This document shows, in pieces, positions 23,140 through 31,152 of a DNA stretch of 44,541 nt; position 1 is the stretch's first letter; each line of letters starts with the position of its first letter. The notes under the pieces are model-generated. The model was not told the origin of the DNA, made no database searches, and was given only the letters and a program-made list of their open reading frames with translations. Made by a program: the position numbers and the translations under genes. The stretch comes from Solihabitans fulvus (GTDB taxonomy: Bacteria > Actinomycetota > Actinomycetes > Mycobacteriales > Pseudonocardiaceae), in the NCBI RefSeq assembly GCF_008386585.1, contig NZ_VUOB01000051.1, positions 1 through 44,541 of the forward strand. Reading direction: 5' to 3'.

Positions 23140-23145
23140 GCCCCA

Positions 23146-23151
23146 AGGGTA
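23146..23151 (-). promoter_or_regulatory. Leaderless -10 element of aroG
   Basis: Minus-strand TACCCT, six bases, then the GTG at 23139. It independently supports that start. Confidence 0.6.
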
Positions 23152-23329
23152 TGCGGTCCACGGTGTGGGAGGGGGGCGGGGCGGCCAGCGCCACAAGGGG
23201 ACGGCCGTCACTACTGAATCGACCTGATCGGGCAGTTCGTGCTCGACCATGCTCACCTGCCCGAATGCGGAATGAAGCTCGGGCGTTCTGGCTCTGTCTG
23301 ACGGCGGCCTCGGCCGGCATCATGATCGG

Positions 23330-24373
23330 ATGGTGTGGACCCGATTGGATGACGGCACGGCCGGACGGTTACTCGACACGGCCGTGGCGAACGTCCAGCG
23401 CGACTATCCGGTGCACTGGACGCACCTGATCGAATCCGATCGGGACCTGGTGCCGCAGCGGGTGCGACACCCCGTGTTCGCCGGCTCGTTCGACTGGCAT
23501 TCCTGCGTGCACCAGACCTGGCTGGCCGTGCGACTGCTGCGGCTGCGCCCCGCGATCGCCGGGGCCTCGGCGGCCAGGGACGTGCTCGACGGGCTGATCA
23601 CGCCGGCCAACTGCGCCGTGGAGGCGGAGTTCTTCGCCAGCCCGGCCGGGCGGCACTGGGAGCGGCCGTACGGCTGGTGCTGGCTGCTGATGTTGGACGC
23701 CGAGCTGCGCGGGTGGGCGGCCTCGGTCGCCGACGCCGACGCCGCGCGGTGGTCGGCCGCGCTGCGCCCGCTCGCCGACGCGGTGCGCCGCAGGTGGCTG
23801 GAGTGGCAGTCGGGCGCGCGGTGGCCGATGCGGGTCGGCACCCACGGCAACACCGCGTTCGCCACCGGCCTGGTGCTCGACGCGGCGCGCGCCGTCGGCG
23901 ACGAGGAACTGGAGTCGGTGGGGGTGGCGGCCGCGCTGCGGTGGCACGGCTCGGACGCCGGGTACGGCGGGTTCGAACCGGACGCGGCGGACTTCCTGTC
24001 GCCCGCGCTGATCGAGGCCGACCTGATGCGCCGGGCGTTGACCGGGCCCGAGTTCGCGGCGTGGTTCGACGCGTTCCTGCCCGATGTCGCCGCGCCGAGG
24101 TGGCAGGTGCTGCGGGAGCCCGTCCCGGTGCCGGACCCGACCGATCCGTACGGCTCGCACCTGGCCGGCCTTGCGCTGTCCAGGGCGTGGTGCTGGCGCA
24201 AGATCGCCGCCGCGCTGCCCCAGGACCACCGGCATCGCGACCTGGCCGTGACGGCCTCGGCCGCGCACCGGGAGGCCGGCTGGGGGTACGTGTTCGGGCA
24301 CGGGTACGCGGCGGAGCACTGGCTCGGCACGTTCGCGGCGTACCTCGACCTCGGGGCGCTCACCGCAGGTTGA
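23330..24373 (+). CDS. DUF2891 family protein
   Basis: The 347-residue cytosolic protein matches DUF2891: 'HPVFAGSFDWHSCVHQTWLAVRLLR', 'RPYGWCWLLMLDAELRGW', 'RVGTHGNTAFATGLVLDAAR', 'GFEPDAADFLSPALIEADLM' and 'GSHLAGLALSRAWCWRKIA'. The alpha-helical, Trp/His-rich make-up suggests an alpha/alpha-toroid hydrolase-like fold, but no activity is established. ATG 23330 or GTG 23333 may start translation; CATGAT lies six bases before the GTG. The stop codon begins an 18-bp tandem repeat. It is absent from the mycobacterial version of the block. Confidence 0.85.
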   Translation: MVWTRLDDGTAGRLLDTAVANVQRDYPVHWTHLIESDRDLVPQRVRHPVFAGSFDWHSCVHQTWLAVRLLRLRPAIAGASAARDVLDGLITPANCAVEAEFFASPAGRHWERPYGWCWLLMLDAELRGWAASVADADAARWSAALRPLADAVRRRWLEWQSGARWPMRVGTHGNTAFATGLVLDAARAVGDEELESVGVAAALRWHGSDAGYGGFEPDAADFLSPALIEADLMRRALTGPEFAAWFDAFLPDVAAPRWQVLREPVPVPDPTDPYGSHLAGLALSRAWCWRKIAAALPQDHRHRDLAVTASAAHREAGWGYVFGHGYAAEHWLGTFAAYLDLGALTAG

Positions 24374-24406
24374 GCCGAACCGGCAGGCTGAGCCGAACCG
24401 GCCAAC
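24371..24406. repeat. 2 x 18-bp tandem repeat starting at the DUF2891 stop codon
   Basis: tgagccgaaccggc begins each copy (24371-24388 and 24389-24406). The 18-base unit starts with TGA, so a second in-frame TGA follows the first. Confidence 0.85.
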
Positions 24407-24422
24407 GGGCGGTCGGAGGACA

Positions 24423-24456
24423 GGGCTCGGAGCGACCCGACGGCCGCCCCGAGCCC
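24423..24456. terminator. Hairpin between convergent DUF2891 and pfkA
   Basis: gggctcgg (24423-24430) pairs with ccgagccc (24449-24456) around an 18-base loop. It is a moderate terminator candidate. Confidence 0.4.
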
Positions 24457-24474
24457 ACCAACGGACCAGTCTGC

Positions 24475-24540
24475 GAAACGGCTCGGCCAACGGAACAGCT
24501 TGGCCGGAACGACTCGAGCCCAGGCCGAAACGGCTCAGCC
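24475..24540. repeat. Imperfect 4-copy repeat at the 3' end of pfkA
   Basis: Four related copies of a gaaacggctcggcc unit occur at 24475-24488, 24493-24505, 24507-24520 and 24527-24540. The last holds the pfkA stop codon (24535-24537). Confidence 0.7.
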
Positions 24541-25560
24541 GAAGAAGACCTCGGCCTCGGCGTAGCGCTCGATCGGCACCGTCTTCAGCTCGGCGGTCGC
24601 CTCGGCGAGCTTGACCCGCACGATGTCGGTGCCGCGCAACGCGACCATCACGCCGAAGTCGCCCTCGTGCACGGCGTCGACGGCATGCAGGCCGAAGCGG
24701 GTGGCCAGCACGCGGTCGTACGCCGTCGGCGTCCCGCCGCGCTGGGTGTGGCCGAGCACGACCGCCCGCGACTCCTTGCCGGTGCGGTGCGCGATCTCGT
24801 CGGCCAGCCAGGTGCCGATGCCGCCGAGCCGGACGTGCCCGAAGGCGTCCTTCTCCCCGGTCTTGAGCACCTCGGCACCGCCCTCGGGCATGGCGCCCTC
24901 GGCGACGACGATGATCGGCGCGTACTGCCGCTCGAACCGGCTGGTCACCCACTTGACGACCTTGTCGAGGCTGAACTCCCGCTCCGGCACCAGGATCACG
25001 TTCGCGCCGCCGGCAAGGCCGGAGTGCAGCGCGATCCAGCCAGCGTGCCGGCCCATCACCTCGACGACGAGCGCCCGGTGGTGGGACTCCGCAGTGGTGC
25101 GGAGCCGGTCGATCGCCTCGGTCGCGATGTGCACCGCGGTGTCGAAACCGAACGTGTAGTCGGTCGCGCCGAGGTCGTTGTCGATCGTCTTGGGCACGCC
25201 GACCACACCGATGCCGTCGTCGGTCAACCGCTTGGCCACGCCGAGGGTGTCCTCGCCGCCGATCGCGATCAGCGCGTCGACGCCCTGGTCCGCCAGTACG
25301 CCGCGGATCTTCTCCACGCCGCCGTCGATCTTGTACGGGTTGGTCCGCGAGGACCCGAGGATGGTACCGCCACGGGTGAGGATGTCCTCGACGTCGTTCA
25401 GCCCGATCGGCCTGGTCAGCCCCTCCATGGGCCCCTGCCAACCGTTGCGGAACCCGATGATCTCCCAGCCGTGGACCTCGACGCCCTTGCGGACCACCGC
25501 CCTGATCACCGCGTTCAGCCCCGGGCAGTCACCACCGCCAGTGAGCACACCGATGCGCAT
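24535..25560 (-). CDS. pfkA: 6-phosphofructokinase, PPi-type signature
   Basis: The 341-residue enzyme has 'IGVLTGGGDCPGLNAVIRA', 'GSSRTNPYK', 'IAIGGEDTLGVA', 'GVPKTIDNDL', 'EVMGRHAGWIALHSG' and 'LGHTQRGGTPTAYDR'. By E. coli numbering the GGEDT motif places Asp at position 104 and the PKTIDND motif places Lys at 124. That pair marks pyrophosphate-dependent PFKs, as in Amycolatopsis methanolica; ATP-dependent actinobacterial enzymes have Gly104. It would make glycolysis reversible at this step. The ATG is preceded by GAGGCG six bases upstream. It ends in an imperfect repeat array. Confidence 0.93.
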   Translation of the reverse strand: MRIGVLTGGGDCPGLNAVIRAVVRKGVEVHGWEIIGFRNGWQGPMEGLTRPIGLNDVEDILTRGGTILGSSRTNPYKIDGGVEKIRGVLADQGVDALIAIGGEDTLGVAKRLTDDGIGVVGVPKTIDNDLGATDYTFGFDTAVHIATEAIDRLRTTAESHHRALVVEVMGRHAGWIALHSGLAGGANVILVPEREFSLDKVVKWVTSRFERQYAPIIVVAEGAMPEGGAEVLKTGEKDAFGHVRLGGIGTWLADEIAHRTGKESRAVVLGHTQRGGTPTAYDRVLATRFGLHAVDAVHEGDFGVMVALRGTDIVRVKLAEATAELKTVPIERYAEAEVFFG

Positions 25561-25582
25561 CTGTTCGCCTCGTCTTTCCGGT

Positions 25583-25614
25583 TGCCGCGCCGGCACCGCT
25601 GCCGCGCCGGCACC
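25583..25614. repeat. 2 x 17-bp repeat upstream of pfkA
   Basis: tgccgcgccggcacc occurs at 25583-25597 and 25600-25614. It lies in the 219-bp gap between pfkA and the exoribonuclease gene, which otherwise shows no gene. Confidence 0.75.
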
Positions 25615-25753
25615 ACGTGTCCGGCATCACGCGTCGCAGGGCAGAGCGTGTCACGGACTGGATCGGTGCAGCAACATCCCGTCCACGATGCGGTAACGAT
25701 CGGGAAATCACCCCCGGTCGGCGGATCAGCCCGATGGATGGGCCGCAACCGGG

Positions 25754-25792
25754 TCAGCGCACGGGATCAGCGCACGGAGTCAGCGCACGGGG
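25754..25792 (-). repeat. 3 x 13-bp tandem repeat carrying the exoribonuclease stop codon
   Basis: tcagcgcacggRR occurs at 25754-25766, 25767-25779 and 25780-25792. Each copy begins with tca (TGA on the minus strand), and the gene's stop is the one at 25780-25782. Confidence 0.9.
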
Positions 25793-26292
25793 AAGCCGAG
25801 GCGTCGGCGCTCGGCCTCGATCACCTTCCAGCGAGCCAGGTTGTGCCGCGCGTCGGCGAGCGCGTCGTGCGCGTCGGTCGGCGCCTGCGGCAGCTTGGGC
25901 TTGCCGACGTCCTCCCAGCGCTGCCGGAGGTCGCGGGTGAACCTCGGCAGCTCGCGCGCCAACGCGGGCATCGCGCCCCACAGCTGGGCGAGCGCGACAT
26001 GGTCGTAGGCGGCGAACCAGGCCCACAGCTCGATGTCGTCCCGGTTGGTTCCCTTGCCACCAACGAACTCCAGCAGGTCCTCGCGGATCCTGGCCCGGCT
26101 GCGCCAGGCGGGGTTCGCCGGCGGCGGCAGCTTGGGCAGCACGTTCTGGCGCACCCACGGGCCGGCGCGTTCCGGATCGAACCCGGTGGACACGGCGTAG
26201 AACTCGCGGCCCTCCTCGTCGACCACCGCGATCGACACAAGGTCGATGGTCACGCCATCCTCGATGAACTCACAGTCGTAGAAGAACCGCAC
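25780..26292 (-). CDS. DEDDh-type 3'-5' exoribonuclease, Rv2179c family
   Basis: The 170-residue protein has the DEDDh residues of the Rv2179c/polyadenylate-specific exoribonuclease AS family: 'FFYDCEFIEDG' (Asp and Glu), 'LWAWFAAYDHVALAQLWG' (Asp) and 'DAHDALADARHNL' (His and Asp). The family digests 3' single-stranded RNA tails. GTG 26292 is preferred over GTG 26295 because TAGGGT sits exactly six bases before it; the product then starts (M)RFFYDCEFIEDG, like the mycobacterial protein. Order aroG, then this gene, then plsC follows M. tuberculosis. The stop lies in a 13-bp tandem repeat. Confidence 0.92.
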   Translation of the reverse strand: MRFFYDCEFIEDGVTIDLVSIAVVDEEGREFYAVSTGFDPERAGPWVRQNVLPKLPPPANPAWRSRARIREDLLEFVGGKGTNRDDIELWAWFAAYDHVALAQLWGAMPALARELPRFTRDLRQRWEDVGKPKLPQAPTDAHDALADARHNLARWKVIEAERRRLGFPVR

Positions 26293-26298
26293 CACGTC

Positions 26299-26304
26299 AC
26301 CCTA
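26299..26304 (-). promoter_or_regulatory. Leaderless -10 element of the exoribonuclease
   Basis: Minus-strand TAGGGT, six bases, then the GTG at 26292. Confidence 0.6.
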
Positions 26305-26330
26305 TGTGCCTGCCGAGATGCGGAACCGCC

Positions 26331-26354
26331 CGGACCCGCTGACGGACCCGCTCA
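26331..26354 (-). repeat. 2 x 12-bp tandem repeat carrying the plsC stop codon
   Basis: cggacccgctga (26331-26342) and cggacccgctca (26343-26354) differ by one base. The plsC stop (tca, 26352-26354) is in the second. Confidence 0.8.
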
Positions 26355-27104
26355 GCCCGCCTTGGTCTCCGGCAGCCGGTCCGCCCGCGTGGCCTGCTGG
26401 CCCGGCACCTTGGGACGTTCCGCGGCGGCCAGATCCTCCTTGGCCTTGGTCGCGTAGATGTCCACGTACTCCTGGCCGGACAGCTCCATCAGGGCGTACA
26501 TGATCTCGTCGGTGACCGAGCGCAGCACGAACCGGTCGCCGGACAGGCCCTCGTACCTGGAGAAGTCCAGCGGCTTGCCGACCTTGATCCGAATCGGGTA
26601 CGGCCGCCACATCTTGGAGCCGATCGGGTTTGCCTTGTCGGTGCCGAACATGGCCACCGGGATAACCGGGACGCCGGCCTCCAGCGCCATCCACGCGACG
26701 CCGACCTTGCCCTTGTACAGCCGGCCGTCCGGGGACCTGGTGCCCTCCGGGTAGATCCCGAGCAGCTTGCCCTCGCGGAGCAACCGGACCCCGGTGTCCA
26801 GCGCGGCCTGCGCGGCCGACGCGCTCGACCGGTCGATGGGCACCTGCCCGACGCCGGACATGAACGTCTTCTTGATCCAGCCCTTGACGCCCTTGCCGGT
26901 GAAGTACTCGATCTTCGCCGGGAAGGTCACCTTGCGGGAGATCGTCAACGGCAGGAAGAACGAGTCGGAGACGGCCAGGTGGTTGCTGGCCAGGATCACG
27001 CCGCCCTCGGCCGGGATGTACTCGGCGCCCTCGACGATGCGTGGCCGGAAGAACAACTTGAGCACCGGCCCGATCAGGACCCACTTCATCAGGAAGTACA
27101 CCAC
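26352..27104 (-). CDS. plsC: 1-acylglycerol-3-phosphate O-acyltransferase (PlsC family)
   Basis: The 250-residue acyltransferase has the catalytic NHxxxxD motif as 'ASNHLAVSDSFFLP', the glycerol-phosphate site 'IYPEGTRSPDGRLYKGKVGVAWMA', and 'VPVIPVAMFGTD'. A hydrophobic N-terminal helix ('FLMKWVLIGPVLKLFF') probably anchors it at the inner membrane face. It acylates lysophosphatidate or a related acceptor in phospholipid or PIM synthesis and corresponds to Rv2182c. The GTG start has AAGGAGG about 11 bases upstream; the in-frame ATG at 27089 is an alternative. The stop lies in a 12-bp repeat. Confidence 0.92.
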   Translation of the reverse strand: MVYFLMKWVLIGPVLKLFFRPRIVEGAEYIPAEGGVILASNHLAVSDSFFLPLTISRKVTFPAKIEYFTGKGVKGWIKKTFMSGVGQVPIDRSSASAAQAALDTGVRLLREGKLLGIYPEGTRSPDGRLYKGKVGVAWMALEAGVPVIPVAMFGTDKANPIGSKMWRPYPIRIKVGKPLDFSRYEGLSGDRFVLRSVTDEIMYALMELSGQEYVDIYATKAKEDLAAAERPKVPGQQATRADRLPETKAG

Positions 27105-27288
27105 CGGGAACAGCGCCTCCTTCCGCTAGGTCAGCTGCCGCCAGACCCATCCAGCGTACGGAGCGTGGCCACCCAGGCACAACGCAGGCGGCGATGCTCG
27201 GCAACAATGCCACCGAGAGGCGCACTCGCTCCCCCATCCGGCATGCGACGATGGAAGCGGACAGACGCGCCCGCAGTGGGGAGGGGCA

Positions 27289-27768
27289 TTGACCGGTCGC
27301 CAGGGCAATGGCCCGGAAGACGTCGACGCGGCGTTCGCGGAGATCGTCGCGGGGCTGGAGCGCGAGGGTGTCAGCGCGCGCTGGCCGGATCACGTCGACC
27401 TGTTCGAGAGTGATCCCCGCTCGGCCGAGCAGACCAAGGAACCCGCGACGCTGGAGACTCCGGTCGAGGCGCCGACGGAGGCCGCGTGGCGGCCGAGCCA
27501 GCCGCTGCCGGAGCACTCCGACGACGACCACTTCGTGCCGCCGGAGCCGCCGCCGCTGCCGCCGCTGCGGGCCGGCACGATCGGCGCGCTCGCGCTGTTC
27601 GTGATCGGGATCCTGTTGCTGGTCGCGCCGGGACTCATCGGCCTCCAGAGCCGCATCGGCACGCCGCTCGGCCTCGTCGCGATGAGCGCCGGTGTCGGCT
27701 GGCTGGTGCTGCGGATGCGCCAGGGACCGCCGTCGGACTCCGGCTGGGACGACGGCGCGCAGCTCTGA
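27289..27768 (+). CDS. Small acidic membrane protein (DUF308-like)
   Basis: The 159-residue protein has an acidic, Pro-rich cytoplasmic N-terminal region: 'DVDAAFAEIVAGLEREGV' and 'HSDDDHFVPPEPPPLPP'. Two membrane helices follow, 'GTIGALALFVIGILLLVAPGLIGL' and 'GLVAMSAGVGWLVLRM'. Similar proteins in Pseudonocardiales are annotated as DUF308-like, without known function. The start is a TTG, supported by the strong GGGGAGGGG directly upstream. It is single and convergent with the copper-oxidase-like gene. Confidence 0.8.
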   Translation: MTGRQGNGPEDVDAAFAEIVAGLEREGVSARWPDHVDLFESDPRSAEQTKEPATLETPVEAPTEAAWRPSQPLPEHSDDDHFVPPEPPPLPPLRAGTIGALALFVIGILLLVAPGLIGLQSRIGTPLGLVAMSAGVGWLVLRMRQGPPSDSGWDDGAQL

Positions 27769-27800
27769 TCCGCGCCGAGGAACGGCTGGGGCAGCAGGGG

Positions 27801-29579
27801 TCAGAGGGCCTGGAGGATCTGCCTCGGCACCACGGCGAACGGCCGGCTCATCGTGTCCTGGTACTCGAGGATCTGGCAGTGGTAGCCGAACTGGCCGGTG
27901 CCGCCGGTGAACTGCGCCGCCACTGACACCAGCTCGCCAGGCCCGACCCGCACGACGTCCTTCCAGCCCTGTTCGTGCGCGGACAGCGCGCAGTCGGCGG
28001 CCCAGGTCGCCGTGGCCCCGTCGACCAGACAGCGCGCCCTGCCAAGGATCTGGAAGCGGACGGGGTGGATGTGCACCGGGAAGGTGGGTTGGCGGCCCGG
28101 CCCCCCGAGGTTCACGAAGTCCCACACCTCCCAGCTGCCGTGCGCGACCCGGAACGCGACGGGGTCGCCGGGGCCGCGGCTCAGCCGCCGGTAGAGGACC
28201 GGGCGGCCGTCCGCGCGCCGCAGCGTCAGCACGCCGGCCTCGCCTGGGCCCGCAGGCTCCAGCTCCCACATCTCGGGGCGGCCCGTCGTGCCCGGCGGGA
28301 CCAGCGCGACCAGTCGACGGCGGTGCCCGGCCGGCAGCGACTCCCGGTCGAGCCGCCGGTATCCCGGGGACAGGACGGCCGGGAGCTCGAACCGGCCCCA
28401 ACCCTGGTGCCGGTTCACCCGGAACTCCATGACGGCGGGCTCGACCAGGCTTGCGGCGGGGTCGGGCTCGCCGAGCGGCGCGTCCTGGCTGGTGTCCAGC
28501 AGCCGCAGCGAGTCGCCCCGGAACGCGCCGAAGTCCACCAGCAGGTCCGCGCGCTCGCCCGGCGCGAGCACCAGGTCGTCGCCGACCGGCACCGGCGCGC
28601 CGAGCAGCCCGGCGTCGGTGCCGATCAGCCGCACCGCGGCCTCGGGCACCCTGCGCACGCCGGACTCGTCCCGGTGCGTCAGGGCGAGCCGGTAGGTGCG
28701 CGCGTTGGACGCGTTGAGCACGCGGAACCGGTACCACCTCGGCTCGACCACCATGTGCGGCCAGATTCCGCCGTTGACCAGGGTGAACGGCCCGGCGAAC
28801 GGGCGCGTCCCCACGCTCGTGCCGTGGTCGGTCGGCCCGGCCGCCTCGACCTTGTGCAGCAGCCGGCCGGTCAGCCTGCCCTCAGCGTCGGTGTCGAGGT
28901 TGCGGTCGCAGATGATCAGCGGGACCTCGCGGCGGCCGGACGGCAGTTCGAGCGCGTCCTCCTCGTCGTCGCGGATCAGGTACAGGCCGAGCAGCCCGCT
29001 CGTCATGTTCCAGCGGGTGATCGCCATGGCGTGGTCGTGGTACCACTGCGCCGCCGCTGGCTGGTCGTTGGTGTACTCGGCGAGCTGGGAGTCGCCAGGC
29101 AGCACGGCGTTGCCGCGTGGGCAGGGCGTGTCCGCGCCGTGCAACCGCGTGACCGTCCACGGCGGCAGCATGGAGACGGCGTCGGACGCCCGGTACCTGG
29201 CGCGGTCGTAGCCGGGCAGGCTCGCCTCGGCCGGGTCGGCTGGCGGGGTGGTCGTGCCGACGACGGACAGGACCGGGTAGCCGCCGCGCAGGGCGTTCAC
29301 CCAGCTCACTCTGAGCCGCTCGCCGCGCCGGACCTCGATGGTCGGGCCGGGGAAGCGCCCGCCGTAGCCCCAGACGGTGGTCTCGGGCAGTTCGGAGTGC
29401 AGCCGCACCCTCGCGGCGGACATCCGCACGACCAGTTCGCCGACGCCGCCGCGCGACCTGGGACGCAGGACGGGCGGGATCCGCAGCGGGTCCCGGAACA
29501 GCGTGAGGCCGAACCGGCTCTGGGTCGGGGTCTGCGAGGCGGGGTGCACGACAGGGACGGGGTCCGCGATCTCGGTCAT
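27801..29579 (-). CDS. Multicopper-oxidase-like protein with degenerate copper sites
   Basis: The 592-residue, three-cupredoxin-domain protein resembles CotA/phenoxazinone-synthase-type oxidases. Retained ligands are His147, His181-x-His183 (WYHDHAM), His503-x-His505, His567-Cys568 and Met577. Lost ligands are: first His of HxHG is Arg145 (TRLHG); first His of HPxHxH is Phe500 (FPVHIH); HCH is HCQ (Gln569); and the last type 1 His is Tyr573 (EYQDTM). So types 1, 2 and 3 are all affected, and normal laccase activity is doubtful. There is no twin-Arg or Sec signal, so it is probably cytosolic. ATG 29579 has GGAGGCGG eight bases upstream; a longer frame starts at 29684. Confidence 0.85.
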   Translation of the reverse strand: MTEIADPVPVVHPASQTPTQSRFGLTLFRDPLRIPPVLRPRSRGGVGELVVRMSAARVRLHSELPETTVWGYGGRFPGPTIEVRRGERLRVSWVNALRGGYPVLSVVGTTTPPADPAEASLPGYDRARYRASDAVSMLPPWTVTRLHGADTPCPRGNAVLPGDSQLAEYTNDQPAAAQWYHDHAMAITRWNMTSGLLGLYLIRDDEEDALELPSGRREVPLIICDRNLDTDAEGRLTGRLLHKVEAAGPTDHGTSVGTRPFAGPFTLVNGGIWPHMVVEPRWYRFRVLNASNARTYRLALTHRDESGVRRVPEAAVRLIGTDAGLLGAPVPVGDDLVLAPGERADLLVDFGAFRGDSLRLLDTSQDAPLGEPDPAASLVEPAVMEFRVNRHQGWGRFELPAVLSPGYRRLDRESLPAGHRRRLVALVPPGTTGRPEMWELEPAGPGEAGVLTLRRADGRPVLYRRLSRGPGDPVAFRVAHGSWEVWDFVNLGGPGRQPTFPVHIHPVRFQILGRARCLVDGATATWAADCALSAHEQGWKDVVRVGPGELVSVAAQFTGGTGQFGYHCQILEYQDTMSRPFAVVPRQILQAL

Positions 29580-29760
29580 GGTGCCGCCTCCGCGGTGGCA
29601 GTAAGTCGGCGGTTCAGCATTCTCCCTCGTCGGGAACCCGAAAACCGCCGCCGATCGATCGCTTCCGGGTACTGCGACGGGCACTACGAGGAGGATGAAT
29701 TCCCACCCACGGAGACTGCCGTTACGCTATCGCGACCTGGAAGAGACCAATTCGTGATTA

Positions 29761-30732
29761 CTAGTGGCCCCGGCCGTTGCGCACGGTCCGCGCGGCCAGG
29801 TCGCGCGCCATCGTCGCCACGCCGACGATGCCGGCGTCGTCGCCCAGCTGGGCGGTGCGGATCCGCGCCAGCGGCCGGTGCCCCGCCCCGGTCACGATGG
29901 CCGCGTAGTGCTCGCGGGCGTCGTCGAGGAACAGCGGGGCCGACTCGGACACGCCGCCGCCGATCACCACAACCTCGGGGTCGTAGACGTCCGCGACGAG
30001 CGCCAGCCCCTCGCCAAGCCACCTGGCCAGCTCGCCGAAGGCGCGCTGCGCGAGGGCGTCGCCGTCCCGCGCCGCCCCGGCCACCCGACGCCCGGTGACC
30101 GCGTTGACGTCCTCGGCGACCTGCGCAGCCAGCAGGCTGGACGTGCCAGGGTACTTCGCCAGCAGCTCGATCGCGGTCGTGCTCAGCGCGGTGCCGCTGC
30201 AATAGCGCTCCCAGCAGCCGTTCTTGCCGCACGGGCAGGGCCTGCCGTCCGGCACGACCCGCAGGTGGCCGAGCTCGGGGGCGACGCCGTGCGCACCACG
30301 GAACACCTGACCGTCCACGAGCAGCGCGCCGCCGATGCCGGTGCCGATCGCGACGAGCACGGCGACGTGCGCGCCCCGCGCCGCGCCGAACCGGTACTCG
30401 GCCAGCGCCGCCGCGTTCGCGTCGTGTTCGAGCACCACGGGCAGCCCGAGCCGGTGCGAGATGCGGTCCGCGACGGGCGCGTCCCGCCACGCCAGGTGCG
30501 GGGCGAACCGGACCCTGCGGCGGTCGGAGTTGACGAAGCCGGCCACGGCGAGGCCGACGGCGGTCGCGTCGTGCCGGTCGAGCAGCCGCGACACGGCCGC
30601 CGTGATGGTGTCCTCCAGCGCGGCCTCGCCCTTCGGCGTGCCGGCCCGCTCGGTGTCCAGCACCAGGCCCTCGCCGTCGACCACCCCAGCCCGGACGCTC
30701 GTGCCGCCGACGTCCACGCCGATGGTCAGCAC
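29761..30732 (-). CDS. ROK family sugar kinase (glucokinase-like)
   Basis: The 323-residue kinase has the phosphate-binding 'GVDVGGTSVRAGVVD', catalytic 'LEHDANAAALAEY', 'AIGTGIGGALL', 'GVAPELGHLRV' and the ROK zinc site 'CPCGKNGCWERYCSG' near residue 164. The E-x-G-H motif (ELGH) marks sugar kinases, and no N-terminal HTH is present, so it is an enzyme and not a NagC-type repressor. The substrate is probably glucose, with ATP or polyphosphate. The GTG start overlaps the upstream CxxC gene by seven bases, so it closes an operon with the ArsA-like ATPase. Confidence 0.9.
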   Translation of the reverse strand: MLTIGVDVGGTSVRAGVVDGEGLVLDTERAGTPKGEAALEDTITAAVSRLLDRHDATAVGLAVAGFVNSDRRRVRFAPHLAWRDAPVADRISHRLGLPVVLEHDANAAALAEYRFGAARGAHVAVLVAIGTGIGGALLVDGQVFRGAHGVAPELGHLRVVPDGRPCPCGKNGCWERYCSGTALSTTAIELLAKYPGTSSLLAAQVAEDVNAVTGRRVAGAARDGDALAQRAFGELARWLGEGLALVADVYDPEVVVIGGGVSESAPLFLDDAREHYAAIVTGAGHRPLARIRTAQLGDDAGIVGVATMARDLAARTVRNGRGH

Positions 30733-31148
30733 CCGGTCTCCCGGTCGCCAGGGGTCTCGGCGCGGCGGCGGACCTCGATCCGCTGCACGCGCGGCGAGTC
30801 CTGCTGCGCAGCCGTGGCGGGTTCCTCGGCTGGCGCGCCATCGGCCTGCGGGGACCGCGGTTCCCGCGCGGGCTCGCGGAGGGCGGCGCGCAGCACGGTG
30901 AGCAGCCCGACGGCGTGTTCGGCGGCCTTCGCGGCCAGCTCGGGACGCTCGCCGCGCAGCAGCGCCATGCCGGCGCACAGCGGACACCAGCCGCAGGTCC
31001 GCGCGTCGTGCTGGCCCGATTCGCCCGATTCGCTCGGCTCGGCGGCGGTCGCGACGCGCTGGAGCCAGGGCTGAGCCCGGTCCGCGACGGCGGTCAACAG
31101 CAGCCGAAGCTCCTCGGTGAGCCCCTGGTCGGACGGCTTGTCGGTCAT
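30726..31148 (-). CDS. Conserved small protein with CxxC/CPLC motif
   Basis: The 140-residue protein has an N-terminal helix 'LTEELRLLLTAVADRAQPWLQRV', then 'TCGWCPLCAGMALLRGERPELAAKAAEHAVGLLTVLRAALRE'. The Cys pairs suggest a metal or redox site. A low-complexity tail rich in Pro/Ala/Glu ends it. Similar proteins occur next to ArsA-like ATPases in actinobacteria (Rv2183c-like position). It lies four bases after the ATPase stop and overlaps the kinase start. Function unknown. Confidence 0.8.
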   Translation of the reverse strand: MTDKPSDQGLTEELRLLLTAVADRAQPWLQRVATAAEPSESGESGQHDARTCGWCPLCAGMALLRGERPELAAKAAEHAVGLLTVLRAALREPAREPRSPQADGAPAEEPATAAQQDSPRVQRIEVRRRAETPGDRETGC

Positions 31149-31152
31149 GGCG

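Noticed and set aside
23140..23256. 39-residue N-terminal extension of aroG
   Set aside because: The GTG at 23139 matches the mycobacterial AroG start and has a leaderless -10; the extension is Pro/Trp-rich and unlike the family.
29695..29757. 20-codon plus-strand ORF with GAGGAGG before ATG
   Set aside because: The Shine-Dalgarno sequence touches the ATG with no spacer, and the peptide (MNSHPRRLPLRYRDLEETNS) has no recognisable feature.
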